64,000 nucleotides of DNA from Verrucomicrobiaceae bacterium (GCA_016713035.1 JADJPW010000009.1:124001-188000); one strand, 5' to 3'. Positions 47,175-56,755 are shown, numbered from the stretch's first letter. A program made the numbers and translations. Notes: generated by a model from the letters alone, not told the origin.

Positions 47175-48119
47175 TACGGTCCTGAAGTTGCTCGGAAGTC
47201 TTGGCGATCCAGCCGTTGAACCAGTCGGCCTTCATGCGCAGCCACAAGCGTTCGATGGCGTTGAGATCGGGCGAGCGTGGTGGCAGATACTCGGGCTCAA
47301 AGTGGTGCCAGTTAAGACTCTTGGTCTTGTGCCATGAGGCGTTGTCGAGCACCAGGATGGCGCGGCGTCCTGCCACGTGCGGATTCTCCTCAGCTAGAGT
47401 GTCAAGGAACACCTGAAAGTGACGCTGTCGCACAGGTTGAAGAGCAGTGCGCCGAGCCTTCCATCTTTGGGCCGCACTGCGCCAAACACATTGTAGCGGA
47501 TGTGCTCGCCGAGATAAGGTGAGTGGCGCACCTTGCCGATCTTGGTCAGGTGCGGCGCGGGCGCGGATCGCCTTCAAAGCCGCTTTCGTCGCTGAACCAC
47601 AGGTCGACGCTCGGATCGGCCACCCAGCGCTGGAGCTTTTGGCAGAAGGCTTGGCGCTTGTCCTCATCCTGGTTGAGCGGCCAGGGGCGCGGAACTTTGA
47701 GGCGGTAATCGTGCTCGTGGAGATAGCGCACGGTGGTGCTGTAGCGAGCTGCGTTTGCAGGTTCTGCTTGATCCAGCCGTGCAACTTCACCGCAGTCAGT
47801 GGCTCTTCCAGCCAGCGACGGATCTTCGATGAGAGGCAGAATTTTTTCGTTCACTTGTTCCTTGGGCAGGATTCGGCGACGCCGCTGCTACGCCAGGAAT
47901 GAGACCATCAAGGCCGGCGAGATTGAAGGCTTGGATAAAGCGCAAAACCTGCCGCAGGCTGAAGCCTGAGAGGTCAGCGACTTGCTCGCGGCTCTTGCCT
48001 TCATAAAGCCAGCGCAGCGCAAACCGACGAAAGCCCTTCTTCGTGGGTGAGCAATCCATCGCCACGACCTCTTCCAAGGTCGCGTTTTCGAGATTGAGTG
48101 TGATGCACGGGCGGGCCAC
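47098..48119 (-). pseudogene. Decayed IS630-family transposase
   Basis: Starting from GTG 48119, an N-terminal helix-turn-helix ('FRRFALRWLYEGKSREQVADLSGFSLRQVLRFIQAFNLAGLDGLI') is followed in other frames by 'EEPLTAVKLHGWIKQNLQTQL', 'YSTTVRYLHEHDYRLKVPRPWPLNQDED', 'DLWFSDESGFEGD', 'RRAILVLDNASWHKTKSL' and 'LPPRSPDLNAIERLWLRMKADWFNG'. The DDE residues of IS630 transposases are visible (D in DESGFEGD, D in LDNASWH, E in NAIERLW), but at least three frame changes break the gene. Terminal repeats and the TA target duplication could not be located. Bases 48120-48258 hold only the uvrA terminator candidate. Confidence 0.88.
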
Positions 48120-48204
48120 CGCCGCCTATTAATTACCGCAATTCTAAAAAGTACAGCCTCAATATGACATTCTTTTTGAGAACCGGTCTAAAAAGACCAA
48201 AATC

Positions 48205-48237
48205 CACTTCTTCACCTCAGACCGAGCCAAAGAAGTG
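48205..48237 (-). terminator. Possible terminator of uvrA
   Basis: CACTTCTT (48205-48212) pairs with AAGAAGTG (48230-48237), about 20 bases after the uvrA stop. On the minus strand GATTTTGG follows, a modest T tract. A small stem GGTCT/AGACC lies just beyond, at 48185-48198. Confidence 0.35.
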
Positions 48238-48258
48238 ATTTCGATTTGATCGGAGTCA

Positions 48259-51200
48259 TCACAAAAACCGCGCCGTCCGGCTCACCTTACTCCTCTTCAC
48301 CTCCTCGGGCGTTCCGGCGGCGACGAGCTTTCCGCCTTCGGGGCCGGCTTCGGGGCCGATGTCGATGAGGTAGTCGGCTTCGGCATAGACGTCGGGGTGG
48401 TGCTCGATGACGACGACGGTGTGGCCTTCATCGACGAGACGGTGCAAGACGTCGATCAAACGGGCGACGTCGCGGATGTGGAGGCCGATGGTGGGCTCTT
48501 CGATGAGGTAGAGATTGCGCTTGCCGGCTTTTTGAATGCCTTTGAGCTGCTCTTTGATGGTCTTGCCGTCGCCGCTGCGGAGTTCGGTGACGAGTTTGAT
48601 GCGCTGGGCCTCGCCGCCGCTGAGCGTGGGGCTGGGCTGACCGAGTTGGAGGTAGCCAAGGCCGGTATCGGCGAGGAGTTTGAGCGGTCGGGCGATCTTT
48701 TGCACGGGTGCGAAGAACTCGGCGGCCTCAGTGATGCTCATGCGAAGCACGTCGCCGATGTGTTTGCCGTTGTATTCGATTTCGAGCGTGGCGGCGTTGA
48801 AGCGCAGGCCGTGGCAGGTTTCGCAATGGACTCGCGTGGTGGGCAGGAAGGCCATCTCGACTTTGATCTCGCCATTGCCGCCGCAGGTTTCGCAGCGGCC
48901 GCCTTCGGTGTTGAAGGAGAAACGGCTCGCCGTGTAGCCGCGTGTGCGGGCGAGTGGCACCTGAGCAAACAGAGCGCGGATGTCGTCCAGGATACCGACA
49001 TAGGTCGCGGGGCAGGAGCGGCTGGTTTTGCCGATGGGCGACTGATCGACCTCGTGAACGGTTTGGAGGTTTTCGAAGCCGCTGACGCTCTTCCAGGCCT
49101 TGGTAACCTTGATCTTGGCCTTGCTGATCTTCTCACGCACCGCAGGAGACAAGGCTCCGTGCATGAAGCTGCTCTTTCCACTGCCGCTGACGCCGGTGAG
49201 CACGGTCAAACGAGCGAGCGGGATGCTGACGTCGATGTTTTGGAGGTTGTTCGCGGTGGCGCCGGTGACGCGGAGCCAGCCGTCCTTCGATTTCGCGGAT
49301 GGCAAAGGCCTGCGACTGCCGCGTGAGGGATGCCGGAGCGGATGTTTGAGGCTTTGGCCGGTGACGCTTTGCTTGGACTTCAAGAGATGCGCCAGCGTGC
49401 CTTGCGCGACGATTTCGCCGCCGAATTTGCCCGCGCCGGGGCCGAGGTCGAGGATGGTATCGGCCCGCTTCATCGTCTCGTCATCGTGCTCGACGACGAG
49501 GAGGCTGTTTCCTTTGTCGCGCAGGGCGACGAGGGTGTTGAGGAGCTTTTCGTTGTCGCGTGGATGCAGGCCGATGGTGGGCTCGTCGAGCACGTAAAGC
49601 ACGCCACGGAGGTTGCTGCCGAGCTGGGCGCTGAGACGAATGCGCTGCGCCTCGCCGCCGCTGAGCGTGTCGGCGCTGCGATTGAGCTGCAGGTAGCCGA
49701 GACCGACCTCCTGCATGAATTTGAGGCGCTGCGTGATTTCCGTGACGATGTCGCGGGCGATGATGGCTTCGGTGCCGTCGAATTTGAGCTTGGCGATGAG
49801 CTTGGAGGCATCGCCTGCGGTGAGGTTGGCGAAGTCTTGAATGGTGCTCTTTTGGAGCTGCACGGCGCGGCCGATCTCGTTGATGCGGCTGCCGTGGCAG
49901 GAGGTGCAGAGCTGGCGTGGAGCGGCGTTTTCGTCGTCGTCGCTGTTGAAGCGGCGTTCTTCTTCCAACTCGGCTTCCAGCATGGAAACGTCGGCGTTGC
50001 GGTCGTGGAGATCGCGTTTGGCACCGACGTAGCCGAAGCCTCGGCAGTCTTTGCACCAGCCGTGCGGGCTGTTGAAGCTGAAGAGGCGCGGATCGAGCTC
50101 TTCAAAGCTCAAACCGCAGCTCGGGCAGCTCATCTCGGTGCTGAGGACGTGCATCGTTTTGTCGGCGAGACGCAGCTTGATGGTGCCTTTGCCCATCTTG
50201 AGGGCCGTTTCGATGTGTGGACGCAACACATCGGCATTTTCGGCTTTGGCGACCTTCGCGATGACGGCATCAATGCTGTGCTCTTTGAAGCGTTCGAGGC
50301 GTTTGAAGCCCATCGTCGGCTTGAACTCGCCATCGACCCAAAGCGTCTCGATGCCGTGTTTGGCGGCGTTTTCGGCCACATCGGTGTGGAAGCCTTTTCG
50401 CGCCTTGATGAGCGGGGCGAGCAAATGGCCGCCGCTGGTGCGCAGGTGGCCCTGGATGGTTTTGAGGATGGCCTCCGCGCTCTGCTTTTTGACCGGAACG
50501 GCGCATTGCGGGCAATGCTGCGTGCCGAGCTTCGCGAAGAGCAATCGCAGGAAGTGATACACCTCCGTGACGGTGGCCACGGTCGATTTGCCGCCGCCGC
50601 GTGAGATGCGCTGCTCGATGGCGACCGTGGGCGGCACGCCGGTGATGAGATCGACCTCCGGCTTCTCCATCTGCTCGACAAAGGTGCGTGCATAGACGGA
50701 CATGGAGTCGAGGAAGCGCCGCTGGCCTTCCGCGAAGATGAGATCGAAGGCCAAAGAAGACTTTCCTGATCCACTCAAGCCTGTCACCACCACGAACTCA
50801 TCTCTTGGAATATCGAGGGAGATGTTCTTGAGGTTATGCTCGCGTGCGCCTCGGATGGAGATGGCATTGCTCGCGGCAGCGTCTTGGAGTGCGCCAGTCC
50901 TCTGGCGCTTTCGAGCGTCGTCAGGCCCGCGAAAAGCTCCAGAGGACTGGAGCACTCCAGGACGCTCTCGCGTTGATTGGAAGAGCAGATCCCGAAGGTA
51001 CTGGCCCGTGTGCGAGGCACTGCACTCCGCCACGTCCTCCGGCGTGCCGGCGATGACGAGCGTCCCGCCCGCAGCGCCGCCTTCGGGGCCGAGGTCGAGG
51101 ACCCAATCGGCGCATTTGATGACTTCCAAATTGTGCTCGATGACGACGAGGCTGTTGCCTTCATCGACGAGGCGCTGGAGCAGCTTGATCAAGAGCGCGA

Positions 51201-53997
51201 TGTCGTCGAAGTGGAGGCCTGTGGTGGGCTCGTCGAGGAGGAGGAGGCTGCTTTTGCCGGGGGTTTGAGGTTCTAGCAGATGACCGACGAGTTTGAGGCG
51301 CTGGGCTTCACCGCCGCTGAGAGTGTTGAGCGGCTGGCCGAGCTTCAAGTAGCCGAGTCCGGCGTCGATGACGAGTTGCAGGCTGCGATTGATCGCCGCG
51401 ACGGCGCGATGCTCGATGGTGGCGAACCACGGCACGGCGTCGTCGATGGTCAGGCTGAGCACATCGTGGATGGATTTGCCATGGAGCAGGATTTTGAGCG
51501 CATGCGGCTTGTAGCGCTTCCCCTCGCACTCGGGGCAGGTGACGAAGAGATCGCTGAGGAACTGCATCTCGATCTTTTCGAAGCCATTGCCCATGCAGCG
51601 CTCGCAGCGGCCCTCGCCGCTGTTGAAGCTGAAGAAGCCGGGCATGATGCCCTGCGTGGCCGCATCATCGCACGCGGCGAAAAGCGTGCGGATGTGATCA
51701 AAAGCGCCGACAAACACCGCCGGCGTCGAGCGCGGCGTGCGTGCGAGCGGTGATTGATCGACCATGACCACGCTGCCGAGTTGCTCCCAGCCGCTGATGC
51801 TGCCCACGCGGCCCGGTTCTTCTTCGCAAACTTCGCCGCGCAGCTTTTGCAGGTTCCGGTAGAGCACGTCGTGCACGAGCGTCGATTTGCCAGAGCCGCT
51901 GACGCCGGTGATGCAGACGAAGGCGTTCAGCGGGATGTCGGCGTCGAGTTTGCGGAGGTTGTTTTGGCGGGCGGAGCGGATTTTTAAGTGCCCAGCGCTC
52001 AGTGCTGAGTGCTCAGTTTTGCTCTTCCGCGTGCTTTTGCTTTCACTGAGCACTGAGGACTGAGGACTGAGCACTTTCCGCCGCTCCGTCGGCACGGGGA
52101 TCGACTTCCGTCCAAAAAGATAATCCCCAGTTAGCGAACCTTTCGTCTTCGAGAGCTTCTCCAGCGGGCCGTTGAAAACGAGTTCGCCGCCTTTTTCGCC
52201 ACGCCCGGGGCCGATGTCGATGAGGTTGTCGGCGGCGTGCATGACGGCTTCTTCATGCTCGACGACGAGGAGGGTGTTGCCTTTGTCGCGGAGGCCGTGC
52301 ATGACGCCGATGAGGCGACCGATGTCGCGGGGATGAAGGCCGATGCTGGGTTCGTCGAGAACGAAGAGGGTGTTCACCAACGAAGCGCCGAGGCAGGTGG
52401 TGAGATTGACGCGTTGCAGCTCGCCGCCGCTGAGGGTGCGGGTTTGGCGGTCGAGATTCAGGTAGCCGAGGCCGGCGCGGTCCATGTAGCTCACGCGGCT
52501 GGCGATTTCATCGCGCAGCATGGTGGCAGCGTGATCGCCTTCTTTGAGCGGCCAGCTTTGCACGAGCGGATGCAGATCACTCACCGGCATGCGCCAGAGA
52601 TCGGCGATGGTGTGCGGGCCGATGCGGAAGGCGTAGGCTTCTTTTTTGAGGCGGCCGCCATCGCACGCGGCGCACTCGGTGTAGGCGCGGTAGCGGCTGA
52701 GGAAGACGCGGACGTGCATCTTGTAGCTGCGCGATTCCATCCACTTGAAGAAACCGCGCACGCCATACCACTCGCCGCGATTGTAGGCGAGCTCGGGGTC
52801 GTCGCAGGTGCCGTTGAGGAGCCAATCGCGTTCGTCGGCGGTGTAGTCGTCGAAGGGCTTGTGGATGTCGATGCCGCGCTTGCGAGCGGCGCGTTCGAGA
52901 TCGAGCTGCGATTCGCCGTGGCTGCTGCTCTGGAAAGGGCGCACGAGGCCGAGATTGATGCTCAACGACTCATCCGGGATGGCTTTACCGATGTCGATGC
53001 CGAGTGTGCGGCCAAAACCGCGGCAGGTAGGACAGGCACCGAGGGGGGAGTTGAAGCTGAAGAGGCCGGGTGTGGGTGTGGGGAGGGTGATGGAGCAGTC
53101 GGCGCAGGACCAATCTGTAGAGTAGCTTTTTTGGAGTGTGTAGGTTGGGGGTGCGGCGGGGTTTAAGTGCTCAGTGCTGAGTGCTGAGTGCTTAGTTTTA
53201 GATTTCGATGTCGCTGCTGTGGGTTTGGACTGAGCACTGAGCACTGAGCACTGACTACTTGGCTCCATGACGCAGCTAACGTGCCCTTTCCCATGCCGGA
53301 GGGCCGCTTCGAGGGATTCGGAGAGGCGGGATTTGGTTTTGGCTTCGAGGGTGAGACGGTCTTGGACGACGAGGACCTGCGCGGGGAGTTTGCGGGTGCC
53401 GAGTTCTTCGAGCCGGAGGGTTTGGCCGTAGAGATGAAGGCGGAGAAAGCCTTGGGATTGCAGAAAGGCGGCGAAATCGGCGGTGACGGCGTTTTTCGGC
53501 ACCGGGACGGGAAAGAGGATGAGCGCCTGCGAGCCGGTGTGATGCGTGAGGAGGTCGTGAAGGATGGTTTCGGGCGTCTCGGGCTTCACGGGGCGTTTAC
53601 AGCCGGGACACGTGGCCTCGGCGAGACGCGGGAAGATCATTTTGAGGTAGTCATTGATCTCCGTGATCGTGCCGACGGTGCTGCGCGTGCTGCGCATGTT
53701 GTTGACCTGCTCGATGGCGATGGCGGGCGGGATGCCTTCGATGCTGTCCACCTTCGGCTTGTCCATGCGCTCGAAGAATTGCCGCGTGTATGGCGAAAAG
53801 GTCTCCACATAGCGCCGCTGGCCTTCCGCGTAGATCGTATCAAAGGCGAGCGAGGACTTCCCGGAGCCGCTGGGGCCGGTGATGACGCTCAACTGGCCGA
53901 GCGGCAGATCGAGGTCGATGCCCTTGAGGTTGTTCTGCCGTGCGCCGCGAATGCGGATGGTGTCGGCGATGAGTTTGCGGGCGGTTTTCTTTGCCAT
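48259..53997 (-). CDS. uvrA: Double-length excinuclease ABC subunit A (two fused UvrA units)
   Basis: 1912 residues, about twice ordinary UvrA. Unit 1 (about 1-1005) and unit 2 (about 1043-1912) each hold two ABC cassettes. Walker A motifs: 'GPSGSGKSSLAFDTIYAEGQRRYVE', 'GVSGSGKSTLVHDVLY', 'GLSGSGKSSLAFDLIFAEGQRRFLD', 'GVSGSGKSSFMHGAL'. The four signatures are LSGGELQR, LSGGEAQRLKL, LSGGEAQRIRL and LSGGEAQRIKL, and each has a DEP- or EEP-type Walker B. UvrA zinc sites appear in both units ('CERCMGNGFEKIEMQFL...CPECEGKRY', 'CETCGGNGEIKVEMAFL...CETCHGLRF'). UvrA dimers find bulky DNA lesions for nucleotide excision repair; here one chain may form the pseudo-dimer. Three palindromic elements are translated within it, at residues 246-278, 641-671 and 1011-1040. 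Confidence 0.95.
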   Translation of the reverse strand: MAKKTARKLIADTIRIRGARQNNLKGIDLDLPLGQLSVITGPSGSGKSSLAFDTIYAEGQRRYVETFSPYTRQFFERMDKPKVDSIEGIPPAIAIEQVNNMRSTRSTVGTITEINDYLKMIFPRLAEATCPGCKRPVKPETPETILHDLLTHHTGSQALILFPVPVPKNAVTADFAAFLQSQGFLRLHLYGQTLRLEELGTRKLPAQVLVVQDRLTLEAKTKSRLSESLEAALRHGKGHVSCVMEPSSQCSVLSAQSKPTAATSKSKTKHSALSTEHLNPAAPPTYTLQKSYSTDWSCADCSITLPTPTPGLFSFNSPLGACPTCRGFGRTLGIDIGKAIPDESLSINLGLVRPFQSSSHGESQLDLERAARKRGIDIHKPFDDYTADERDWLLNGTCDDPELAYNRGEWYGVRGFFKWMESRSYKMHVRVFLSRYRAYTECAACDGGRLKKEAYAFRIGPHTIADLWRMPVSDLHPLVQSWPLKEGDHAATMLRDEIASRVSYMDRAGLGYLNLDRQTRTLSGGELQRVNLTTCLGASLVNTLFVLDEPSIGLHPRDIGRLIGVMHGLRDKGNTLLVVEHEEAVMHAADNLIDIGPGRGEKGGELVFNGPLEKLSKTKGSLTGDYLFGRKSIPVPTERRKVLSPQSSVLSESKSTRKSKTEHSALSAGHLKIRSARQNNLRKLDADIPLNAFVCITGVSGSGKSTLVHDVLYRNLQKLRGEVCEEEPGRVGSISGWEQLGSVVMVDQSPLARTPRSTPAVFVGAFDHIRTLFAACDDAATQGIMPGFFSFNSGEGRCERCMGNGFEKIEMQFLSDLFVTCPECEGKRYKPHALKILLHGKSIHDVLSLTIDDAVPWFATIEHRAVAAINRSLQLVIDAGLGYLKLGQPLNTLSGGEAQRLKLVGHLLEPQTPGKSSLLLLDEPTTGLHFDDIALLIKLLQRLVDEGNSLVVIEHNLEVIKCADWVLDLGPEGGAAGGTLVIAGTPEDVAECSASHTGQYLRDLLFQSTRERPGVLQSSGAFRGPDDARKRQRTGALQDAAASNAISIRGAREHNLKNISLDIPRDEFVVVTGLSGSGKSSLAFDLIFAEGQRRFLDSMSVYARTFVEQMEKPEVDLITGVPPTVAIEQRISRGGGKSTVATVTEVYHFLRLLFAKLGTQHCPQCAVPVKKQSAEAILKTIQGHLRTSGGHLLAPLIKARKGFHTDVAENAAKHGIETLWVDGEFKPTMGFKRLERFKEHSIDAVIAKVAKAENADVLRPHIETALKMGKGTIKLRLADKTMHVLSTEMSCPSCGLSFEELDPRLFSFNSPHGWCKDCRGFGYVGAKRDLHDRNADVSMLEAELEEERRFNSDDDENAAPRQLCTSCHGSRINEIGRAVQLQKSTIQDFANLTAGDASKLIAKLKFDGTEAIIARDIVTEITQRLKFMQEVGLGYLQLNRSADTLSGGEAQRIRLSAQLGSNLRGVLYVLDEPTIGLHPRDNEKLLNTLVALRDKGNSLLVVEHDDETMKRADTILDLGPGAGKFGGEIVAQGTLAHLLKSKQSVTGQSLKHPLRHPSRGSRRPLPSAKSKDGWLRVTGATANNLQNIDVSIPLARLTVLTGVSGSGKSSFMHGALSPAVREKISKAKIKVTKAWKSVSGFENLQTVHEVDQSPIGKTSRSCPATYVGILDDIRALFAQVPLARTRGYTASRFSFNTEGGRCETCGGNGEIKVEMAFLPTTRVHCETCHGLRFNAATLEIEYNGKHIGDVLRMSITEAAEFFAPVQKIARPLKLLADTGLGYLQLGQPSPTLSGGEAQRIKLVTELRSGDGKTIKEQLKGIQKAGKRNLYLIEEPTIGLHIRDVARLIDVLHRLVDEGHTVVVIEHHPDVYAEADYLIDIGPEAGPEGGKLVAAGTPEEVKRSKVSRTARFL
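50878..50966. repeat. Palindromic element, family 2, in frame inside uvrA
   Basis: Arms of 28 bases (50878-50905 and 50939-50966) are inverted repeats with two mismatches; the ends read AGCGTC and GACGCT. It is translated as residues 1011-1040 of UvrA ('GVLQSSGAFRGPDDARKRQR' and 'TGALQDAAA'), exactly in the linker between the two UvrA units. A half copy lies at 32646. Confidence 0.85.
51986..52076. repeat. Palindromic element, family 1, copy A, in frame inside uvrA
   Basis: Left arm 51986-52017 and right arm 52045-52076 are inverted repeats, 27 of 32 positions matching, with ends AAGTGC and GCACTT. It encodes UvrA residues 641-671 ('KVLSPQSSVLSES...TEHSALSAGHL') between 'IPVPTERR' and 'KIRSARQNNLRKLD', a linker between ABC cassettes. 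Confidence 0.88.
53165..53260. repeat. Palindromic element, family 1, copy B, in frame inside uvrA
   Basis: Left arm 53165-53196 and right arm 53229-53260 are inverted repeats made of AGTGCTGAG/CTCAGTGCT units. It encodes UvrA residues 246-278 ('SSQCSVLSAQSKPTAAT...KHSALSTEHL') just before the zinc-binding segment 'CADCSITLPTPTPGLFSFNS'. Confidence 0.88.
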
Positions 53998-54060
53998 GGG
54001 GACCGCGAGCGTAGCGATGCACCGCGCAGGGGCAAATGAGGTACGCTTTAAAAAGACAAC

Positions 54061-54960
54061 TCAGCCGCCGGTGGTGAGCCGCTTCATGGCGACGAGGCGG
54101 GTGGTGACTTGCTGGCGGACGGGGAGTTTTTTGCCTTCGACTTCGAGCTGGAGGACAGAGAGGATGGTGGAGTGTGAGACGGTTTGGCGATCGAGATCGA
54201 AGTGGACCTCGCCACTAACTTTCGAGTCTTTGCCGACTTTGACGGTGTGGCGGGTGTTTTGGTCGGTCTGGGTTTCTAGTGCACCCTCGAAGGTGATTTT
54301 GGCCGTGCGGTGGCCCTCACGCTGAGTGAGCTCTGTGAATTTGGCATTGAGGCGGACTTGGACGCGGCCGGCCTCGGGGAAGGAGATGCTTTCGTCGCTG
54401 ATCCATTTGTCATCTGGACGGACGGGGATGTTGGGGAGGGCCATTTCGAGCGAGCGGCGGAAGAGTAGGGCAACTTGCTTGGCATCGGCGATGGAGTTGA
54501 GGTCGGGGGTTTGGCCGCCTTTGATGAGGGTGCCCATGTCGCGGGCGTCGAGGAAGCGGCCCTGGGCGTCGTAGGCGAGGGTGAAGGCTTTGCCGGTGGC
54601 GCGGCCGATGGTTTTTTGCAGGATCGGATGGGCGTCTTGGATGGCATCGGCATCAAAGGGGAGGAGGATGCCGTCGTGGATCATCTCGCCTTTGAGCGAG
54701 TCGAGTGTGACGCGTGCTTCGAGCTCCCCAGAGGTGGTTTGGCGGACTTTGACGGAGGTGGTCTGGCGCATGTGGAGCTTTTGATCGTGCTTTTGGCCCA
54801 ATGCGGTGAGGGAGGTGAGGGTATCGGTATCGGTTTCGAGGAGGTAGAACTGATCCGGTTGCCATTTGGGCCGGAGCTCGAAGGTGCTTTCCTGCGCGGT
54901 GCTGGCGGTGGTGAGGAAGGTGAGCAGTGCAAAGAAGTGCAGCAGGTGGCGAGAGGTCAT
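54061..54960 (-). CDS. Secreted DUF6263-like protein
   Basis: 299 residues from ATG 54960 with signal peptide MTSRHLLHFFALLTFLTTASTAQ; the longer frame upstream overlaps the TPR gene and is not used. The body is beta-rich ('LRPKWQPDQFYLLETDTDTLTSLTALGQKHDQKLHMRQTTSVKVRQTTSGELEARVTLDSLKGEM', 'DDKWISDESISFPEAGRVQVRLNAKFTELTQREGHRTAKITFEG'). This layout recalls the DUF6263 domain seen in Planctomycetes; assignment by eye is tentative. It is 16 bases downstream of the TPR gene and 63 bases upstream of uvrA, all on the same strand. Function unknown. Confidence 0.8.
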   Translation of the reverse strand: MTSRHLLHFFALLTFLTTASTAQESTFELRPKWQPDQFYLLETDTDTLTSLTALGQKHDQKLHMRQTTSVKVRQTTSGELEARVTLDSLKGEMIHDGILLPFDADAIQDAHPILQKTIGRATGKAFTLAYDAQGRFLDARDMGTLIKGGQTPDLNSIADAKQVALLFRRSLEMALPNIPVRPDDKWISDESISFPEAGRVQVRLNAKFTELTQREGHRTAKITFEGALETQTDQNTRHTVKVGKDSKVSGEVHFDLDRQTVSHSTILSVLQLEVEGKKLPVRQQVTTRLVAMKRLTTGG

Positions 54961-54976
54961 GATGGGTGTGTGGGCG

Positions 54977-56755
54977 CTACTTTTTCTCCGTGCGGGCAGC
55001 GCGGAGTTTTTCCAGTTCGCGGGTGATGCGGTCGCGGATGGCGGGGATGGGTGTCTGGAGGGCGTGGGCTCGCTCCATGTAGCTAAGGGCCTGTGGGTGG
55101 TCGCCGAGCTGCTGATGGGTGAGGGCGATGTGCTCGAGGATTTCGGCATCATCGGCTTCGATGGGCTGGAGCAGTGCTTCGGCACGGCGGAGCTCGGTGA
55201 GGGCTTTTTTAAAGTCGCCTTTTTTAAAATAGAGCCACCCGAGGCTGTCGATGTAGGCGGCATTGCCTGGAGCGAGCTCGATGGCTTTGGTGAGCAGTTT
55301 GGTCGCTTGATCGAGTTTTTTGCCCTGCTCGACCCACATGTAGGCGAGGGAGTTCATGAGATTGGCGGCGGCGTCTTTTTGATCGGGTGGGCAGAGGGTG
55401 ATGGCTTTCTCCCAGGCTGCGGCGGCATCATCATGCCGGTCGAGCTGCTCCAAGACGTTGCCGTATTGGTCGTAAAAGGTGTAGCTGAGGAGTTCTGCAT
55501 TCGATTCGGAAGCGAGGCGTTCTGCTTCGACGAAGCGTGGGGCAGCTTTCGCAGGCATGCGGCTGCGGTAGTAGGCGTAGGCGAGGAGGTAGTGGACGTT
55601 TGGCTGCTCGGGGAAAAGGCGCAGGGCTCGCTCACCGACGCGGATCATCTGATCGAGCTTGGCCGTCTGTCCGAGCTGGACGGCGAGCTTGAGGTAGTCG
55701 CCCAATTCACCGCCGCTCTGCTGGATGGCGGCTTCGAGCTGTGGGATGGCTTTTTCCGGCTGCTCGCGGCGTTCGTATTCCTGGGCGAGGAGTCGGCGGT
55801 GATCGGAATCGCTCGGATCTTGGGCGACGATTTTTTCCAGCATGGAGAAGGCCTTTTCGGGCTCACCAGCGGCTTCGTAGAGACGGTAGAGGAGCTTCCT
55901 GGCCTGGAGGTCGTCGTTTTCGGCAACGAGCTGCTCACAGAGGGTGCGTGAGCGACCGAGTTCGTTGGTGAGGAGGTAGTGGCGAGCGACCTCGAATTTG
56001 ACCTGCGCGGCGTTTTGCTTGGTGACGTGCTTCAGCGCAGCATCAAAAAAGGTGCCCACTTTGGCGAGGTGTGCCGCGCGGTGCTCGATCTGGCCGAGGG
56101 GCCAAACACGCTCCGCAGTGACAGCCATGTCGAGCCAAAACTGTGAATCGGTGACGGTGAGCTTCGCGGCACGGTCCATGAGTGCGATGGCACGGTCACG
56201 CATGGCCCGCGTGAGGTAATGGAGCACCGCAGCATCATAGACGGCGGCGGAGCGTGGGAACTGAGTGAGCGCGGTATCGAGTGCGGACTCAGCGCGGGCA
56301 TAAGGCTCCTTGCCGTCTGCTGGTGGGTAGGTGCTGGCAAAGCGTGCGAGATTGAGCAGGGGCTGCGGATTGGCAGGACTGGCCGCGACGGCATCCTCCA
56401 GCAGCTTCAGCGCGGCATCGCGGCCCTGGAAGCGGAAGGCGAGTGCGGCGGTGTGATTGGCCAGCTCGGCATTGCCCGGGTCGATGCGAAAGACGGCTAA
56501 ATAGTGCTCCAGGGCATCACGGAGCTTCCCTGCGACCTCCAGCTGCTGCGCGGTGGTATAGTGCGCGAGTGCCTGGGCGTGCTGAATGGCGCGGGGGCTG
56601 AGCTCTAGGTCACTGCCAGGTGCAGCGCGGTCACCGGGTGACATGTCTGCTAGGCCGCGTGCATGCAAAAAACCGCCCGCCAGCAGCACGAGGGCCGCAG
56701 TGGCGGGCAGAAGGCGATCAAGATGTGAGCGGACCGCGAAGGGCCTCGCGGGCAT
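54977..56755 (-). CDS. Exported TPR protein
   Basis: 592 residues from ATG 56755; the N-terminus ('MPARPFAVRSHLDRLLPATAALVLLAGGFLHARG') is a signal or membrane anchor. Canonical TPR units follow ('ALAHYTTAQQLEVAGKLRDALEHYLAVFRIDPGNAELANHTAALAFRFQGRDAALKLLEDAV', 'DQATKLLTKAIELAPGNAAYIDSLGWLYFKKGDFKKALTELRRAEAL'). The repeated 'AYIDSLGWLYFKKGDF' style is that of BamD/PilF-like or PEP-CTERM-associated TPR proteins. No enzyme motif is visible. It leads a likely operon with the DUF6263-like gene. Confidence 0.88.
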   Translation of the reverse strand: MPARPFAVRSHLDRLLPATAALVLLAGGFLHARGLADMSPGDRAAPGSDLELSPRAIQHAQALAHYTTAQQLEVAGKLRDALEHYLAVFRIDPGNAELANHTAALAFRFQGRDAALKLLEDAVAASPANPQPLLNLARFASTYPPADGKEPYARAESALDTALTQFPRSAAVYDAAVLHYLTRAMRDRAIALMDRAAKLTVTDSQFWLDMAVTAERVWPLGQIEHRAAHLAKVGTFFDAALKHVTKQNAAQVKFEVARHYLLTNELGRSRTLCEQLVAENDDLQARKLLYRLYEAAGEPEKAFSMLEKIVAQDPSDSDHRRLLAQEYERREQPEKAIPQLEAAIQQSGGELGDYLKLAVQLGQTAKLDQMIRVGERALRLFPEQPNVHYLLAYAYYRSRMPAKAAPRFVEAERLASESNAELLSYTFYDQYGNVLEQLDRHDDAAAAWEKAITLCPPDQKDAAANLMNSLAYMWVEQGKKLDQATKLLTKAIELAPGNAAYIDSLGWLYFKKGDFKKALTELRRAEALLQPIEADDAEILEHIALTHQQLGDHPQALSYMERAHALQTPIPAIRDRITRELEKLRAARTEKK

